A stretch of DNA of 64,000 nt, from NCBI RefSeq assembly GCF_945901735.1, contig NZ_CAMDLM010000018.1, positions 16,279 through 80,278 on the forward strand, in the 5' to 3' direction. The stretch comes from Limnohabitans sp. Rim8 (lineage in GTDB: Bacteria > Pseudomonadota > Gammaproteobacteria > Burkholderiales > Burkholderiaceae_C). Positions 40,201 to 47,549 of this stretch are shown in pieces (position 1 is the first letter of the stretch; the number at the start of each line of letters is the position of its first letter). The notes beneath the pieces were generated by a model. The model was given only the letters and a program-made list of their open reading frames with translations. It made no database searches and was not told where the DNA came from. The translations under genes and the position numbers were made by a program.

Positions 40201-43200
40201 CCAATCGATGCGCCTGGGCGTGCGCTTCGGTGCGCGTGATCAGGGGCAAAACGATGTGCAAGGCACCGACTTTGCCGATCGCATTGATGCGCAGGCCTTA
40301 GGGAAAGCAGCCAATGCGACCAACCCCAACGACCGCATTGATGCGCAGGTCTTAGGGACAGCAGCCAAGCCGACCAACCCCAACGACCGCATTGACGCGC
40401 AAGGCGGCAATGATTTCGTTTTTGGTGGCGAAGGTGGCGACCGCATGGTTGACGCGGGCGGCAATGACTTTTACGACGGTGGCGCCAACGGCACCTCGGC
40501 CAACAGCTGGGACAACCTCGACATCGTTGAACTTCGTGGCGCAAGTTCGCGCTATACGGTGGACACCCTGAGCTACGTACAACTGACCACGCAAGCAGCA
40601 CTGCCCCAGGGCATTCTGCAGCTTCAGGTCAAGACCGCCATTGATGCGAAATACCTGGAGGCCGACCGGCCGCAAGACATCATCCGCATCACCGACCGCT
40701 TGTCAGATGCTGCTGGTGGTGACGGTGTGAACTACGTCATCAACGTCGAGCAACTGCATTTCAACGACACCCAGATTCAGCTGGGCATCACCGAGTACCG
40801 CACCAACCAGGAGAACGGTCGCAATGACTTGCGTGGCGGTTTGCTGGGTGACCTGATCGATGCCGATGCACTTCAAAAGCAAGGCACCTGGTTGCTGGAC
40901 GCCGACCGCATGGACGGCGGTGCCGGCAACGACACCCTGCTCGGCGGCGCGGGCCATGACGAGCTGTGGGGTGGCAAGGGCGACGACGTGCTTGACGGTG
41001 GTGCCGGAGATTCGGACCAGGTCAACTATTCGAACGCTGGCAGCCGCTACGACATCACGGCCTTCAGGTTGGCCGGCCCTGATGAAACCGGGGTCTATGA
41101 CAATTTGGGCCATGCCGCTACGGGAGATGCAGCGCTTTATTTACCTTCTGGGTTCTTAGATCCTGCTGGCTTTGTTGTCATTCAAGACCGCTTCTCTGAT
41201 AGCAAGGGTGGTGAAGGGCGAGATGTAATTCATAACGTTGAGTATTTGGGATTCTCTGGCGAGCGCATGCAGTTGGTGGAAAGATCCTGGTACAACGGCG
41301 ACAACGGCAACGGTGTGGAAGAAATCGGTGAAAACTGGCAACGCGATGCCTCGGGTAAGCTTTACAGAAATGTTGAGGGCAACCGCCTGAGCGAGCGCTT
41401 TGTGGGCAAGCAAGATGAACACAACAGCATCAATGGCCTAGGTGGTAATGACTTGTTGCAAGGCGGTAGCTTGAGTGATACCTTGCAAGGGGGAACCGGC
41501 AACGACACACTCGACGGCGGTGCCAACCCGCAAGGTGAGCATGACCACGGCATCTACACGGGTGCGCGCTCCGAGTACACCCTCACCCGTTTTACCGACA
41601 CTGACAGTGGTACGGTCACTGGCCAGGCAGGCCAAGTGTATTTTGCGGTCGAGCATCTGATTCCAGCTGACCTCGGCGGTCAGGGCCGCGACATCGTCTT
41701 CAATGTCGAGCGTCTAGACTTCAATAACAACGCCACCGAATGGCTGGTGGTGCAAGGCAACACCGCCACGATGTTTGGCGATGAAATGGTCGCCACCGGG
41801 TCAGACGGCCAAAACATGAGCGGCGGGATTGGCAACGACACGCTGGTGGGCGCTGCAGGCAACGATCAATTCCGCCCGGGTATGGGTGACGATTTGGTCG
41901 ACGGCGGCGCGGGTGCCGACGTGGTCGCCTACGCCGACGCCGCCAACCGTTACGTAGTGGTCAAGAATGTCGCAGTCGTGGGCAGTTGGATTGTGACCGA
42001 CACGCTCGATGCCATCTATGGCGGTGAGGGTGTTGATACCCTCAGCAATGTAGAGACACTTTCGTTTGCTGGAGGATCTTTCTGGAATTGGCAAGATGCT
42101 GCTGCTACCGATTCTTCTGCACAGGTTGCCAATGAGACTGTCTCCGGTAACGATGCCGAGGATGACTACTTCAATGCCAATTCGGGCAACGACACATATG
42201 ATGGCCTTGGCGATCGGTCCACCATCCAGGGCCAATGGTGGGCTGGTGATCGTATTCACTACGCAGACGCGCGGAGCAACCGCTTTGATATTCGAGACAA
42301 CGCTGACGGCTCTACCACCGTGGTGGATCTCGCGTCACTCAAGACGCTCAATGCGAGCAGCTTTGGCAGCGACGGGCACCTGACCAGCGATGCGCTGGTG
42401 AGCACTAATTTCTGGTCTGACGTGGGCTACGGCATGGACACCTTGCGACAGATCGAAAAGGTCTCTTTCAGCGACCTCACGCTCGATCTCAAGCCCGTGG
42501 TGCAGACCTGGACGTGGACCAACACCGTCGGTACCACAGCTTATGAGCTCACGCGCAGCAATTACATTGGCACCTTCAAGAACGACTTGCTTTTGGGCAC
42601 CGACCATGGCGACCACTTTGAAGGCCGCGCGGGCAATGACACCATTGACGGTGCCACTGAGACCCCACTCGAGGGTTACCCTAACTATTGGGATTTACAG
42701 GACGTCGTCAACTACTCTGGCTCTCGGAATCGCTATGAGGTGAAAGGCGTATTGGTTGATGTGGAGGGTAGTACCTACACCTTACGGACCATTGAAGAAG
42801 CATCAGGTGATGAGATCTCTGGCGTACTGGTTACCGATTTGCTTGATCCCAAATTAGGCGGTACTGGGACTGACTTGGTGGTGAATGTGGATCGCGTTCA
42901 GTTCGCATGGACGGGCGGGGCGGACAGTTCCATCAGCCTGGTGCCTGACGTCAACACCTACAACGACTGGTCGTCGCCGCTCTATGAACTCGATGGCGAC
43001 CCCCTTCTGGACGACAATGAAAACCAAATCTATGGTCAGTCCAAAAACAGCAACGGCACGCCTTTTGACGATGTGCTCACCGGTGGTGCCTATTCCGACT
43101 GGATCAGGGGCAACGCCGGCGACGACACGCTGGTGGGCGGCATTGGTGGCGACGAGCTTGAAGGCGGCAGCGGCAACGACTTGCTGCTGGGCGGCGACAA

Positions 43201-46200
43201 CGCACCGGCCGACATAAACGGCTATCAGCGCGGCGATGTGGCGCACTTCAATGGCAATTTCGATCGCTTCGAAGTCAGCACGACCACCTACCAGGGTGCT
43301 CCTGCCATTCAGGTGCGAGATCTGCTGGATGCCAGCGACACCAATTCACTGGGGACCGATATTTTGGTCGGCGTGGAATCGCTGGCCTTCAGTGACCGCA
43401 GGACCGATGTGTCTGTGCGCCGCTGGAGTTGGACCGATGGACAAGGCATGGTCAGCGCCAGCGCAGACGGAACGGCCTTTGCTGACGATATCGCGGGTGA
43501 TCGGCTGGCCGACGGTAGCCCCGCACCGCTGGCCACACGCGACCACCTGCGCGGCAACGACGGCAACGACGTTTTACGCGGTGGCGGCAACGGTGACAAC
43601 TTGGTGGGCAACGGCGGCAACGATGTGCTCGATGGGGGCAGCAATGGCACTTCTGGCAACAGCTGGCAAGACCAAGACTCTGCACAGTTCTCGGGCAACG
43701 CCTCGCGTTACAGCATCGCCCAGGTCAGTGTGTCGGCCAGCGGTGTCCAGGTTGATGGTGCTATTTTCGCGACCTTCTCTACCACCTCCAATGGGCGTAG
43801 TCTGGTCATCGCATCCGGGCAGGACCAGGCCATCGCCGATGTGCTGCAAAGGGCTTTAAGTGCCGGTTTGCTGATCGACAACAACAATGGTTTGCTGGTC
43901 ACCGACAGCCTGGACGCCGACTTGGGCGGCGAGGGCACCGATCTGGTCTTCAACGTCGAATCGCTCAATTTTGCCAACGGCTCGGTTGACATGCAGTCAC
44001 GCGCCTGGGCCAACGACTGGAACGGTGACAAGGTCATCGACAACGTCTGGACCACCGGAACTTCGGGTGCCGACAACATTTCCCCCGCCAAGGTGGCAGA
44101 GATGGTCGGGCTCACACCTGAGGCGCTGGCCAAGGCTTCTTTTAACACCGAACTTCGCGATGGCAACGACGTCTATATTGGTGGCAATGGCAGCGACTGG
44201 GTGCGCCCCGGCGCGGGCAACGACTATGTCGATGGCGGCGCCAATACGGGGCTGGACACCTGGGGGAACCAAGCCCGTGACGAAGTGGTGTTCAACGCCC
44301 GCTTCAGCCGCTACACCTTGCTTGATGTCAGCTTGTCCAAGGTCAACAGCAACTGGACGCTGAGCAGCGAGCGCGATTCGGCTTTGCTGCTCAATGGCCG
44401 CAACCTCTCTGGCTCCAGCCAGACGGGCGACGCGCTGTTGGGCATGGAACAAGGCGTTTTGAACATGATCGACCAGGCGGCGACTGGTGCCACTTCGGTC
44501 AAAGGCTGGCTGGTGATCGACCGTTTGTCGGCCGAATTTGACGGCACCGGGGTCGATGCTTTGGTCAATGTTGAATTCCTGTCCTTCAGCGACAAATGGA
44601 TGCCGCTGGAGCAACAGGTCTACCTGCACAGAAACTGGGTTTTTGACGAAGAGACCAAGCTTCATAAGCCTGGCGATATCACGGGATCCAATTCCGAAGG
44701 CACCAGCGAGGGTGACATCATGGGCGCCGTGGCGGTGCCTGCAAAGGACGCCTACAACTTCAGCGGCAACGACGGCTTTAACGGCAACGAGGGCAACGAC
44801 ACCATTCGGGGTGGCGCTGGTGGCGACTGGATGCGCGGCGGCGCAGGCAATGACCTGATCGATGGCGGCGCCAACGGGGTTGACACCATGGGCAATGCCC
44901 AAACCGACAACGCCCAGTACAGCGGCGAGTTTGCGCGTTATGCCATCACCCGCAATGCCGACGGGTCAGTCACAGTGCGTGACTCGGACAGCGAGGGTGA
45001 CGGCACCGACACGCTCACAGGCGTGGAGTCGCTGTCGTTTGCCGACCGCTGGATGCGTCTGGAAGTGGAAGTCAACAGCTGGAAAAATCCTGAGGGTCGG
45101 CTCCAGAACATCAACATCAACGGCACTTTCCTTGACGACCGGATCGATCAGTCCGCCAGCACCGACTTGGGCGTGACACGCCAGTTCTGGGGCAACGAAG
45201 GAGACGACACCTTGGTCGGCAGCAACGGCGCGGACCAGTTCTGGGGCGGCATGGGCGCTGACGAAATTGATGGCCGCGCCAATGGCGTGGACTTCTGGGG
45301 CAACCAGGGCTTCGACACCGTGCATTACGACGGCCTGTACAGCCGCTACACCATTGAACGCATCAAGCCCGGCACGCTGGACGCCAGCAACCAAACCTTC
45401 AATGGTCAGTCTTTTGTCATCAACGGCGTGACTTACCTTGTGGATGGAACCGCCAACGCCATCACGGTCGATGGCCGCACGGTCAACGTCACGCTGCTGC
45501 GTGTGACGGACTCTCTGGGTGAAGATGACGGTGGCAACGGCGTGGACTTGCTGGTGAATATCGAAAACCTGGCCTTCGGTGACCGCTGGGTGACGCTGGA
45601 GGTGGCGCAGTCCTTCGTCGATATCGACGGCGACGGCACGCCCGACGCCGTCAGCTTGCGCGGCACCGATGGTGCTGACACCCTGGTCGCCACGGCGCTC
45701 AACGCCCGCATGGAAGGCGGGGCAGGCAACGATTCGATCACTGGCGCAGCGGGTGACGACATCTTGATGGGTGGGCAAGGCAACGACGCGCTCAATGGCG
45801 GCGCAGGCCGTGACATTGGCGAATACAGCCAGTCGCTGAGCAGCTACACGATCACGCAGACCGCCGACGGCTACCAAGTCCAGGCCAATAGCAACACTGG
45901 CGATGGCACCGATACCCTTGTGGGTATGGAAGGCCTGCAGTTCACTGATGCCTTTGTCAGCCTGAAAGTGGCGATTGACCGGCAGGACCTCGATGGCGAT
46001 GGCGTCACGGACCTGGTGCGCGTCAGCGGCATTGACGTGGTGGCCAATCAGCTCAATGCCGTCGATCACCAGGCAGGGCGTGCCAGCCTGGCGGTGCAAC
46101 TCTCGGGCGGCAGCCGCGACGATGCATTGACTGGCGGCGACGGCAATGACCGCTTCAATGGCGGCGCCGGCAACGACACGATCGAGGGCGGTCTGGGCAC

Positions 46201-47488
46201 CGACACCGTTCGGTACGAAGGCAACGCTTCCAGCTACACGGTGGCTCAAGTGGGCACCAGCACCACTTGGACTGTCACCGGACCGTCTGCCGACGGAACC
46301 GACACCTTGCGCAATGTGGAGCAAATCCGCTTTGCCGACAAGTTGCTCGCCCTCGGAACGGTGGCCGAGGTCAAGAGTGTTGAAGTCGACACCGACGGCA
46401 ACAAGAAAGTAGACCAGAAAATCTGGACTGGCACCGACGGCAATGACAGCATCGTCGGCGCGCAAGACCTGAGCAACGTCATTGACTCGGGTGCAGGCAA
46501 TGATGTGCTCACAGGCGGCCTGTTGGGAGACGTGTTCAAGCCTGGCGATGGCAACGACACCATTGACGGCGGTCTGAACCAGGGCCTGGCGGCCGACGGC
46601 AGCGCGGCCAAGGATGTGGTGATGTTCTCGGGCTTGCGCAGCGATTACGGCATTCACAAGCAGCAGGCGGCCAGCACCATCTTCAGTGGGCAGGTTGATG
46701 TGGGAGACGTCTTCAGTCTCCAGGTCGGCTCTGCCAGTTATACGGTCACGGCCAGCAGCGACATCAACACCCTGGCCAAGGTGGCCCAGGGTTTTGAGAC
46801 TCAGATCGAAAGCATCACCGGCGGCGTGACCGGCGCAGTCGTGACGGTCGACGCCACCAACGTGGCGCAGGTGAAGTTGACGGTTCAGACTGCCGACCTT
46901 TACACCTCGTTGATGGCCAGCGTGACCCAGGGCACAGCCACCGACAAGACCGCTGCAGCCAGCGCCACGGTCTATGACCGCTGGGTGGAAGTGAGCACGC
47001 CGGCCACCGGGGTGGCCAGTCAAACCGATGTCTTGCGCGGCATTGAGGAGCTGATGTTTGCCGACCAGTCCTACAGCCTGAGCCCCAGCCTGACGACCAA
47101 GGCCACCTGGGGTGACACCGGGCTGGAGTCCACCACGTATGTCACCGGGACTGCGCTGGCCGATTTGTTGTTGGGCAGCAGCAGCCAGGAGCACTTCAAA
47201 GGCGGTGCCGGAGCCGATCGGTTCGTCATGGCCGACCAGTCGGGCCGCGACGTGATTGGCGACTTTGACGCGGTCGGTGGCGACACGTTGGTGTTCTTGC
47301 TGGGCGAGGGCGATACCGACGGCTTGAACGGCACTGGCGTGGACACGGCCGCCGAAGTGCTGGCACGCGCCAGCGCCGAAGGCACGTCGACCCGGATTGA
47401 CCTGGGCAGCAACCACAGCCTGCTGTTGCTGGATGTGACCTTGTCGTCCCTGAGCAGTGCCAGCTTTGAGATTTTGAACAACTACTGA
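31223..47488 (+). CDS. Giant RTX-repeat calcium-binding protein, type I secreted
   Basis: A 5421-residue protein with no N-terminal signal peptide (MSNPNVVRATVSG). Residues 3-93 and about 340-450 are two SwmB-like beta domains (LIFSEDVVL, LSVNFSEPVFASG). The rest is dominated by calcium-binding nonapeptides of the GGxGxDxL type. Two zones differ: about 890-2160 with repeats ending in NIExVRGS-like strands roughly every 80 residues, and about 2380-5290 with longer units of about 150 residues. The C-terminus (GGAGADRFVMADQSGRDVIG, then GGDTLVFL) is the capping domain seen before type I secretion signals. Function may be adhesion, a surface layer or a toxin-like role; no catalytic domain is seen. 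ATG 31223 has a GGAG box. The exporter genes lie at 56704-61821. Confidence 0.9.
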   Translation: MSNPNVVRATVSGNVVSLIFSEDVVLMAADGLNGWSLFINPSLDSSSSWARLSIPSTSLSLDTDKRTLTLISPETLNEADTILVRYDPPGSGVLKSVTGGSSFQRGEIWIAGTGNDTLNMDDYGSWLPVSVFGSSGDDLLIGSGAADRLIDGVGADTLQGGLGADQIVLVEDGSAALPFSRDIVVMLAGDSYGSFTIGQSNTADVIQGFDIMSINPESHDVLDLTHVQIAADGVDLIGNRSAQSLIDHHEVADGMFTFFDKANKPILVNQANSTQVATYLQSMKGTGAFLFDNDGNGSTDSTMLFQTLNVEAKSTAVVLKGVLAKGIAPTAGADIVQIQDQQPLDPLAIHLDSSSGGTVLSVNFSEPVFASGSVALTLMKNGTEVLAITAFEGSGTTQLRAVSSTVLSSTDYVVVNYQPTQTDGSDAIRDASGNRLPALPGAIAFGTELANTIALTSGVQAVEAGGGNDSVTGSTASEWISGGSGDDTLVGADGDDGIEGGAGNDTIEGGAGADYLSGDAGEDRFRYFNATHLNQDVIEGANGASDLVSARDRMQLFGGTTTGDIVYDLKNAAQIREIDRIDLADRLNTGSTGIVGVVLTSDMAATADYDRNGTTGDVGIVGYKSSDSTKAATQSFKVDGSALLAGQSLVVQGQDGSGSSGNSAFGGMQGNDLIIGGAGWDNINAGAGDDTLVGGTGSNILAGGSGNDLVVLSGARTDWTFTADMADSVNGGVWAEYWQGRPAVTATGSNVAGGVAGNDSVSGSVGGATSTNAGSANLTSPSGAVAAPVLISRDYLTGIEKIRFGTLAEGPEFDLSTLVTQSPGTAITYSDSINGGYGTPNADILRGSANNDNLRGQDGSDLLVGADGNDWLEGGKGDDSLDGGAGRDVAAYEDSPTPVTIDLQNGFARGGLGNDVLVSVEAAHGSAHGDTIVMRNPDAGSTSGGYVFGRAGNDHITGGTGDDNVTPGSGKDTIMGGPGHDTVNYKDDGYNFYGDKSKTTTGVVVNLAEGWAIDNWGDRDTLSSISIVQGSDYGDLLIGGAVENGVKTKATYDGYESFRGNGGDDTIDGGAGFDRADYNNSPVAVTVNLGGAFDGRASDGFGGRDVLRNIEEVRGSGYNDTLTGSDNASFESFYGDKGNDLLDGRGGWDRANYQFSSTGVVVNLSENTASRDGVLISGTGTSAVYGVDTLYNIEEVRGSEFADILTGDALANTLEGRGGDDSLMGGDGADKLYGGSGNDTLDGGIQAIRPDTANANNDYDWAIYDSESSPVLVKLGSDGTAGTAQGLTIGVDTLINIERVLGTKFGDMISGSDRAINEVLRGNGGDDTLSGGTGTGTDLGLNLVDYWAAPGSVTVDLLQGRAWGADGNDVLFGFTGILGSQFDDQLTGNANNNYFEGFGGNDTIDGGAGNDRAGYSAELSSVRIDLTEGKAYTSSGVDTLIAIESMRGSEFGDELRGNDGHNDFQGRAGDDTVFAGAGNDTVHGGKGNDAIDGGDGTDTARFTGARADYLISFNSITKSYTVTDNTELRDGVDTLTGFEKMIFGEVEFNINAQGGVVPAGDEFHQIDPAGTYLAASTDTGAKAATTLTLSSLGMVAGEVISLTRSGAYQFGSNSTDVTSNMVAVFLDAQGARVAPEVYARTTTQAQSIGDVTDVTQDFDVAAGVTRVVVPAGAVSIAFSVRDSFFGDNTDPNNDFGVVLSQWRNTTVVDGLDNLFGTTGNDSLFGGLGADLLVGGAGNDTLDGGVLVDHIRNSDGTTISYASSTSGIELNLTGITGDGSVGQGTVSDGLGGTDTVRNAQFFVGSAFNDSMLGSGAGLLEMFEGGAGDDTIDGGKITGTYIASDNNRASYQSAPAAVTVDLGTGTATGGAGNDTLRNINMVRGSDHADTLTGSNTTLLTEQFEGRKGNDTIDGLGGKDIARYDGATSAVDVNLQTGIASDGYGSTDTLRNIEAVFGSAYNDKIVGGNAANGSAVTDGFEFFQGNAGDDTIDGGTGWDRADYSLSYEGVTVKLGGIKAGSAQDGMGGTDVLINIEASRGSAFNDIFFASDRKTFVTDGYIESFEGLEGDDTMDGSAGAVTRVEFGSSPMGVNVDLSTGSATDGFGGFDVLIGVDAVRGSNFADLLIGDSGNNNLDGQAGSDTLTGGRGNDTLSGLTGDDTYTHVDGEDGFDVITDSGRDNLSGSYGSGDKLVFESRNNIGQVSVSSSSPTDLVLQTMKADGTVLSQVVVRNQYAVDSSTGAVNPGRGAIESLLVRSQDGSQSQFSMTFGSVGDTTDDLIAGTTKADSLSGAAGNDLLFGASGNDTLDGGAGDDALQGGKGNDSLLGGEGDDELEGAQGDDTLRGGAGTDVASFIGKQSGFTFSRDKTDGSMLVFDKQDNSTDRLYDIEKLQFDDSALDLQVTFDKANSAQVNAQNQIRGTFTDDVINAAALGEAASATTTRDNIQAGAGDDSILAGAGDDWILDGEGSDTVDGGEGNDNIHYNGSSTDYVIGNRADGAVTVKSLIDGSTDVYTQVESLYFNGDKRGMSLVVNFNATTDTNEWAQNWTHGTDTNDVIDSDKLADQAQARTYRDGINAGQGNDMVKAGKGGDWIDGGAGNDTIDGGQLASVSERIATNNVWNLENRAQYSGLSSRYEITRLVDNATGTVTGQANQVYFEVKDKRSGSPDGTDVVFNIDALQFSDKQVRLTAEIWANRDWTFDPQTQTSTPGPIRGIQVSGTAYEESLGADLAVKDADTLFAGSDRLEGRSGNDTLYGGAGADTLRGDKGNDLLIGGSDRPAGATQTWDPNGSNGADVAEYAGNASRYTVNKLIDVDGKGPVGVAGKTYFTVVDSKGDAGEGTDRLVDVEVLRFADGEKNLSVTSSSWTNPKGEIEGSNWRGSDFADNIDVSASSYKTKQTDIRAGAGDDTIVGGSGVDYIESGEGNDLIDGGANVPSENNIWNDEDVLRMDASRSRFTVTRNEATGVVTVADKLSVEFGGLGVDTLKNIERIDFSEGQSMRLGVRFGARDQGQNDVQGTDFADRIDAQALGKAANATNPNDRIDAQVLGTAAKPTNPNDRIDAQGGNDFVFGGEGGDRMVDAGGNDFYDGGANGTSANSWDNLDIVELRGASSRYTVDTLSYVQLTTQAALPQGILQLQVKTAIDAKYLEADRPQDIIRITDRLSDAAGGDGVNYVINVEQLHFNDTQIQLGITEYRTNQENGRNDLRGGLLGDLIDADALQKQGTWLLDADRMDGGAGNDTLLGGAGHDELWGGKGDDVLDGGAGDSDQVNYSNAGSRYDITAFRLAGPDETGVYDNLGHAATGDAALYLPSGFLDPAGFVVIQDRFSDSKGGEGRDVIHNVEYLGFSGERMQLVERSWYNGDNGNGVEEIGENWQRDASGKLYRNVEGNRLSERFVGKQDEHNSINGLGGNDLLQGGSLSDTLQGGTGNDTLDGGANPQGEHDHGIYTGARSEYTLTRFTDTDSGTVTGQAGQVYFAVEHLIPADLGGQGRDIVFNVERLDFNNNATEWLVVQGNTATMFGDEMVATGSDGQNMSGGIGNDTLVGAAGNDQFRPGMGDDLVDGGAGADVVAYADAANRYVVVKNVAVVGSWIVTDTLDAIYGGEGVDTLSNVETLSFAGGSFWNWQDAAATDSSAQVANETVSGNDAEDDYFNANSGNDTYDGLGDRSTIQGQWWAGDRIHYADARSNRFDIRDNADGSTTVVDLASLKTLNASSFGSDGHLTSDALVSTNFWSDVGYGMDTLRQIEKVSFSDLTLDLKPVVQTWTWTNTVGTTAYELTRSNYIGTFKNDLLLGTDHGDHFEGRAGNDTIDGATETPLEGYPNYWDLQDVVNYSGSRNRYEVKGVLVDVEGSTYTLRTIEEASGDEISGVLVTDLLDPKLGGTGTDLVVNVDRVQFAWTGGADSSISLVPDVNTYNDWSSPLYELDGDPLLDDNENQIYGQSKNSNGTPFDDVLTGGAYSDWIRGNAGDDTLVGGIGGDELEGGSGNDLLLGGDNAPADINGYQRGDVAHFNGNFDRFEVSTTTYQGAPAIQVRDLLDASDTNSLGTDILVGVESLAFSDRRTDVSVRRWSWTDGQGMVSASADGTAFADDIAGDRLADGSPAPLATRDHLRGNDGNDVLRGGGNGDNLVGNGGNDVLDGGSNGTSGNSWQDQDSAQFSGNASRYSIAQVSVSASGVQVDGAIFATFSTTSNGRSLVIASGQDQAIADVLQRALSAGLLIDNNNGLLVTDSLDADLGGEGTDLVFNVESLNFANGSVDMQSRAWANDWNGDKVIDNVWTTGTSGADNISPAKVAEMVGLTPEALAKASFNTELRDGNDVYIGGNGSDWVRPGAGNDYVDGGANTGLDTWGNQARDEVVFNARFSRYTLLDVSLSKVNSNWTLSSERDSALLLNGRNLSGSSQTGDALLGMEQGVLNMIDQAATGATSVKGWLVIDRLSAEFDGTGVDALVNVEFLSFSDKWMPLEQQVYLHRNWVFDEETKLHKPGDITGSNSEGTSEGDIMGAVAVPAKDAYNFSGNDGFNGNEGNDTIRGGAGGDWMRGGAGNDLIDGGANGVDTMGNAQTDNAQYSGEFARYAITRNADGSVTVRDSDSEGDGTDTLTGVESLSFADRWMRLEVEVNSWKNPEGRLQNININGTFLDDRIDQSASTDLGVTRQFWGNEGDDTLVGSNGADQFWGGMGADEIDGRANGVDFWGNQGFDTVHYDGLYSRYTIERIKPGTLDASNQTFNGQSFVINGVTYLVDGTANAITVDGRTVNVTLLRVTDSLGEDDGGNGVDLLVNIENLAFGDRWVTLEVAQSFVDIDGDGTPDAVSLRGTDGADTLVATALNARMEGGAGNDSITGAAGDDILMGGQGNDALNGGAGRDIGEYSQSLSSYTITQTADGYQVQANSNTGDGTDTLVGMEGLQFTDAFVSLKVAIDRQDLDGDGVTDLVRVSGIDVVANQLNAVDHQAGRASLAVQLSGGSRDDALTGGDGNDRFNGGAGNDTIEGGLGTDTVRYEGNASSYTVAQVGTSTTWTVTGPSADGTDTLRNVEQIRFADKLLALGTVAEVKSVEVDTDGNKKVDQKIWTGTDGNDSIVGAQDLSNVIDSGAGNDVLTGGLLGDVFKPGDGNDTIDGGLNQGLAADGSAAKDVVMFSGLRSDYGIHKQQAASTIFSGQVDVGDVFSLQVGSASYTVTASSDINTLAKVAQGFETQIESITGGVTGAVVTVDATNVAQVKLTVQTADLYTSLMASVTQGTATDKTAAASATVYDRWVEVSTPATGVASQTDVLRGIEELMFADQSYSLSPSLTTKATWGDTGLESTTYVTGTALADLLLGSSSQEHFKGGAGADRFVMADQSGRDVIGDFDAVGGDTLVFLLGEGDTDGLNGTGVDTAAEVLARASAEGTSTRIDLGSNHSLLLLDVTLSSLSSASFEILNNY
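33890..37700 (+). repeat. Protein-level repeat zone A of the RTX gene (about 240-nt units)
   Basis: About a dozen units end in the consensus D-T-L-x-N-I-E-x-V-R-G-S-x-x-x-D-x-L-x-G. Landmark positions are near 33980, 34300, 34545, 34795, 35105, 35340, 35545, 36605, 36845, 37065, 37310 and 37545. Each unit couples an AxVTVNLGxGxA strand pair to one or two RTX turns (GGAGNDTIDGG). The gap between 35545 and 36605 holds a non-repeat domain (about 35800-36350) that resembles a beta-sandwich. Repeats are diverged at DNA level. Confidence 0.75.
38370..47080 (+). repeat. Protein-level repeat zone B of the RTX gene (about 450-nt units)
   Basis: About 19 units each run: RTX turns, then an SRYxVxxxxDGxxTVxD beta section, GTDxLxNVExLxFADxxxxL, and a linker often with W or a DxDGDG-like loop before the next GTxxxD. 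Positions of the NVExLxF motif are near 38370, 38760, 39235, 39745, 40175, 40745, 41235, 41700, 42050, 42450, 42890, 43375, 43955, 44575, 45025, 45560, 45930, 46315 and 47040. Confidence 0.75.
40277..40402 (+). repeat. 54-nt in-frame tandem duplication in the RTX gene
   Basis: Units 40277-40330 and 40331-40384, each 18 codons, encode DRIDAQALGKAANATNPN and DRIDAQVLGTAAKPTNPN; a third partial unit (DRIDAQ) follows to 40402. The copies differ at only a few bases, unlike the diverged repeats around them, so the duplication is recent. Confidence 0.85.
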
Positions 47489-47496
47489 CAGGTGGC

Positions 47497-47522
47497 AGCC
47501 GCGCCCCGTGTGGGGTGCGGCT
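47497..47522 (+). terminator. Strong hairpin between the two giant genes
   Basis: AGCCGC-G-CCCC (47497-47507) pairs with GGGG-T-GCGGCT (47512-47522) around a GTGT loop, giving an 11-bp stem 8 bp after the RTX stop. Only ACTTTTC follows, so it is a weak terminator at best. It may reduce read-through into the protease gene or protect the 3' end of a processed transcript. Confidence 0.6.
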
Positions 47523-47549
47523 ACTTTTCATCAAGGGAACTCACTGACC

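Noticed and set aside
33890..47080. CRISPR-like appearance of regularly spaced similar strings
   Set aside because: The strings are diverged coding repeats of RTX turns in one continuous frame, not identical repeats with unique spacers.
44966..47416. 816-codon minus-strand frame opposite the RTX gene
   Set aside because: GC-rich repeat codons create long open antisense frames; the product is His/Val/Gly-rich with no recognisable domain and no ribosome-binding site was seen. The other long frames opposite 34766-39361 and 52551-54806 were rejected for the same reason.
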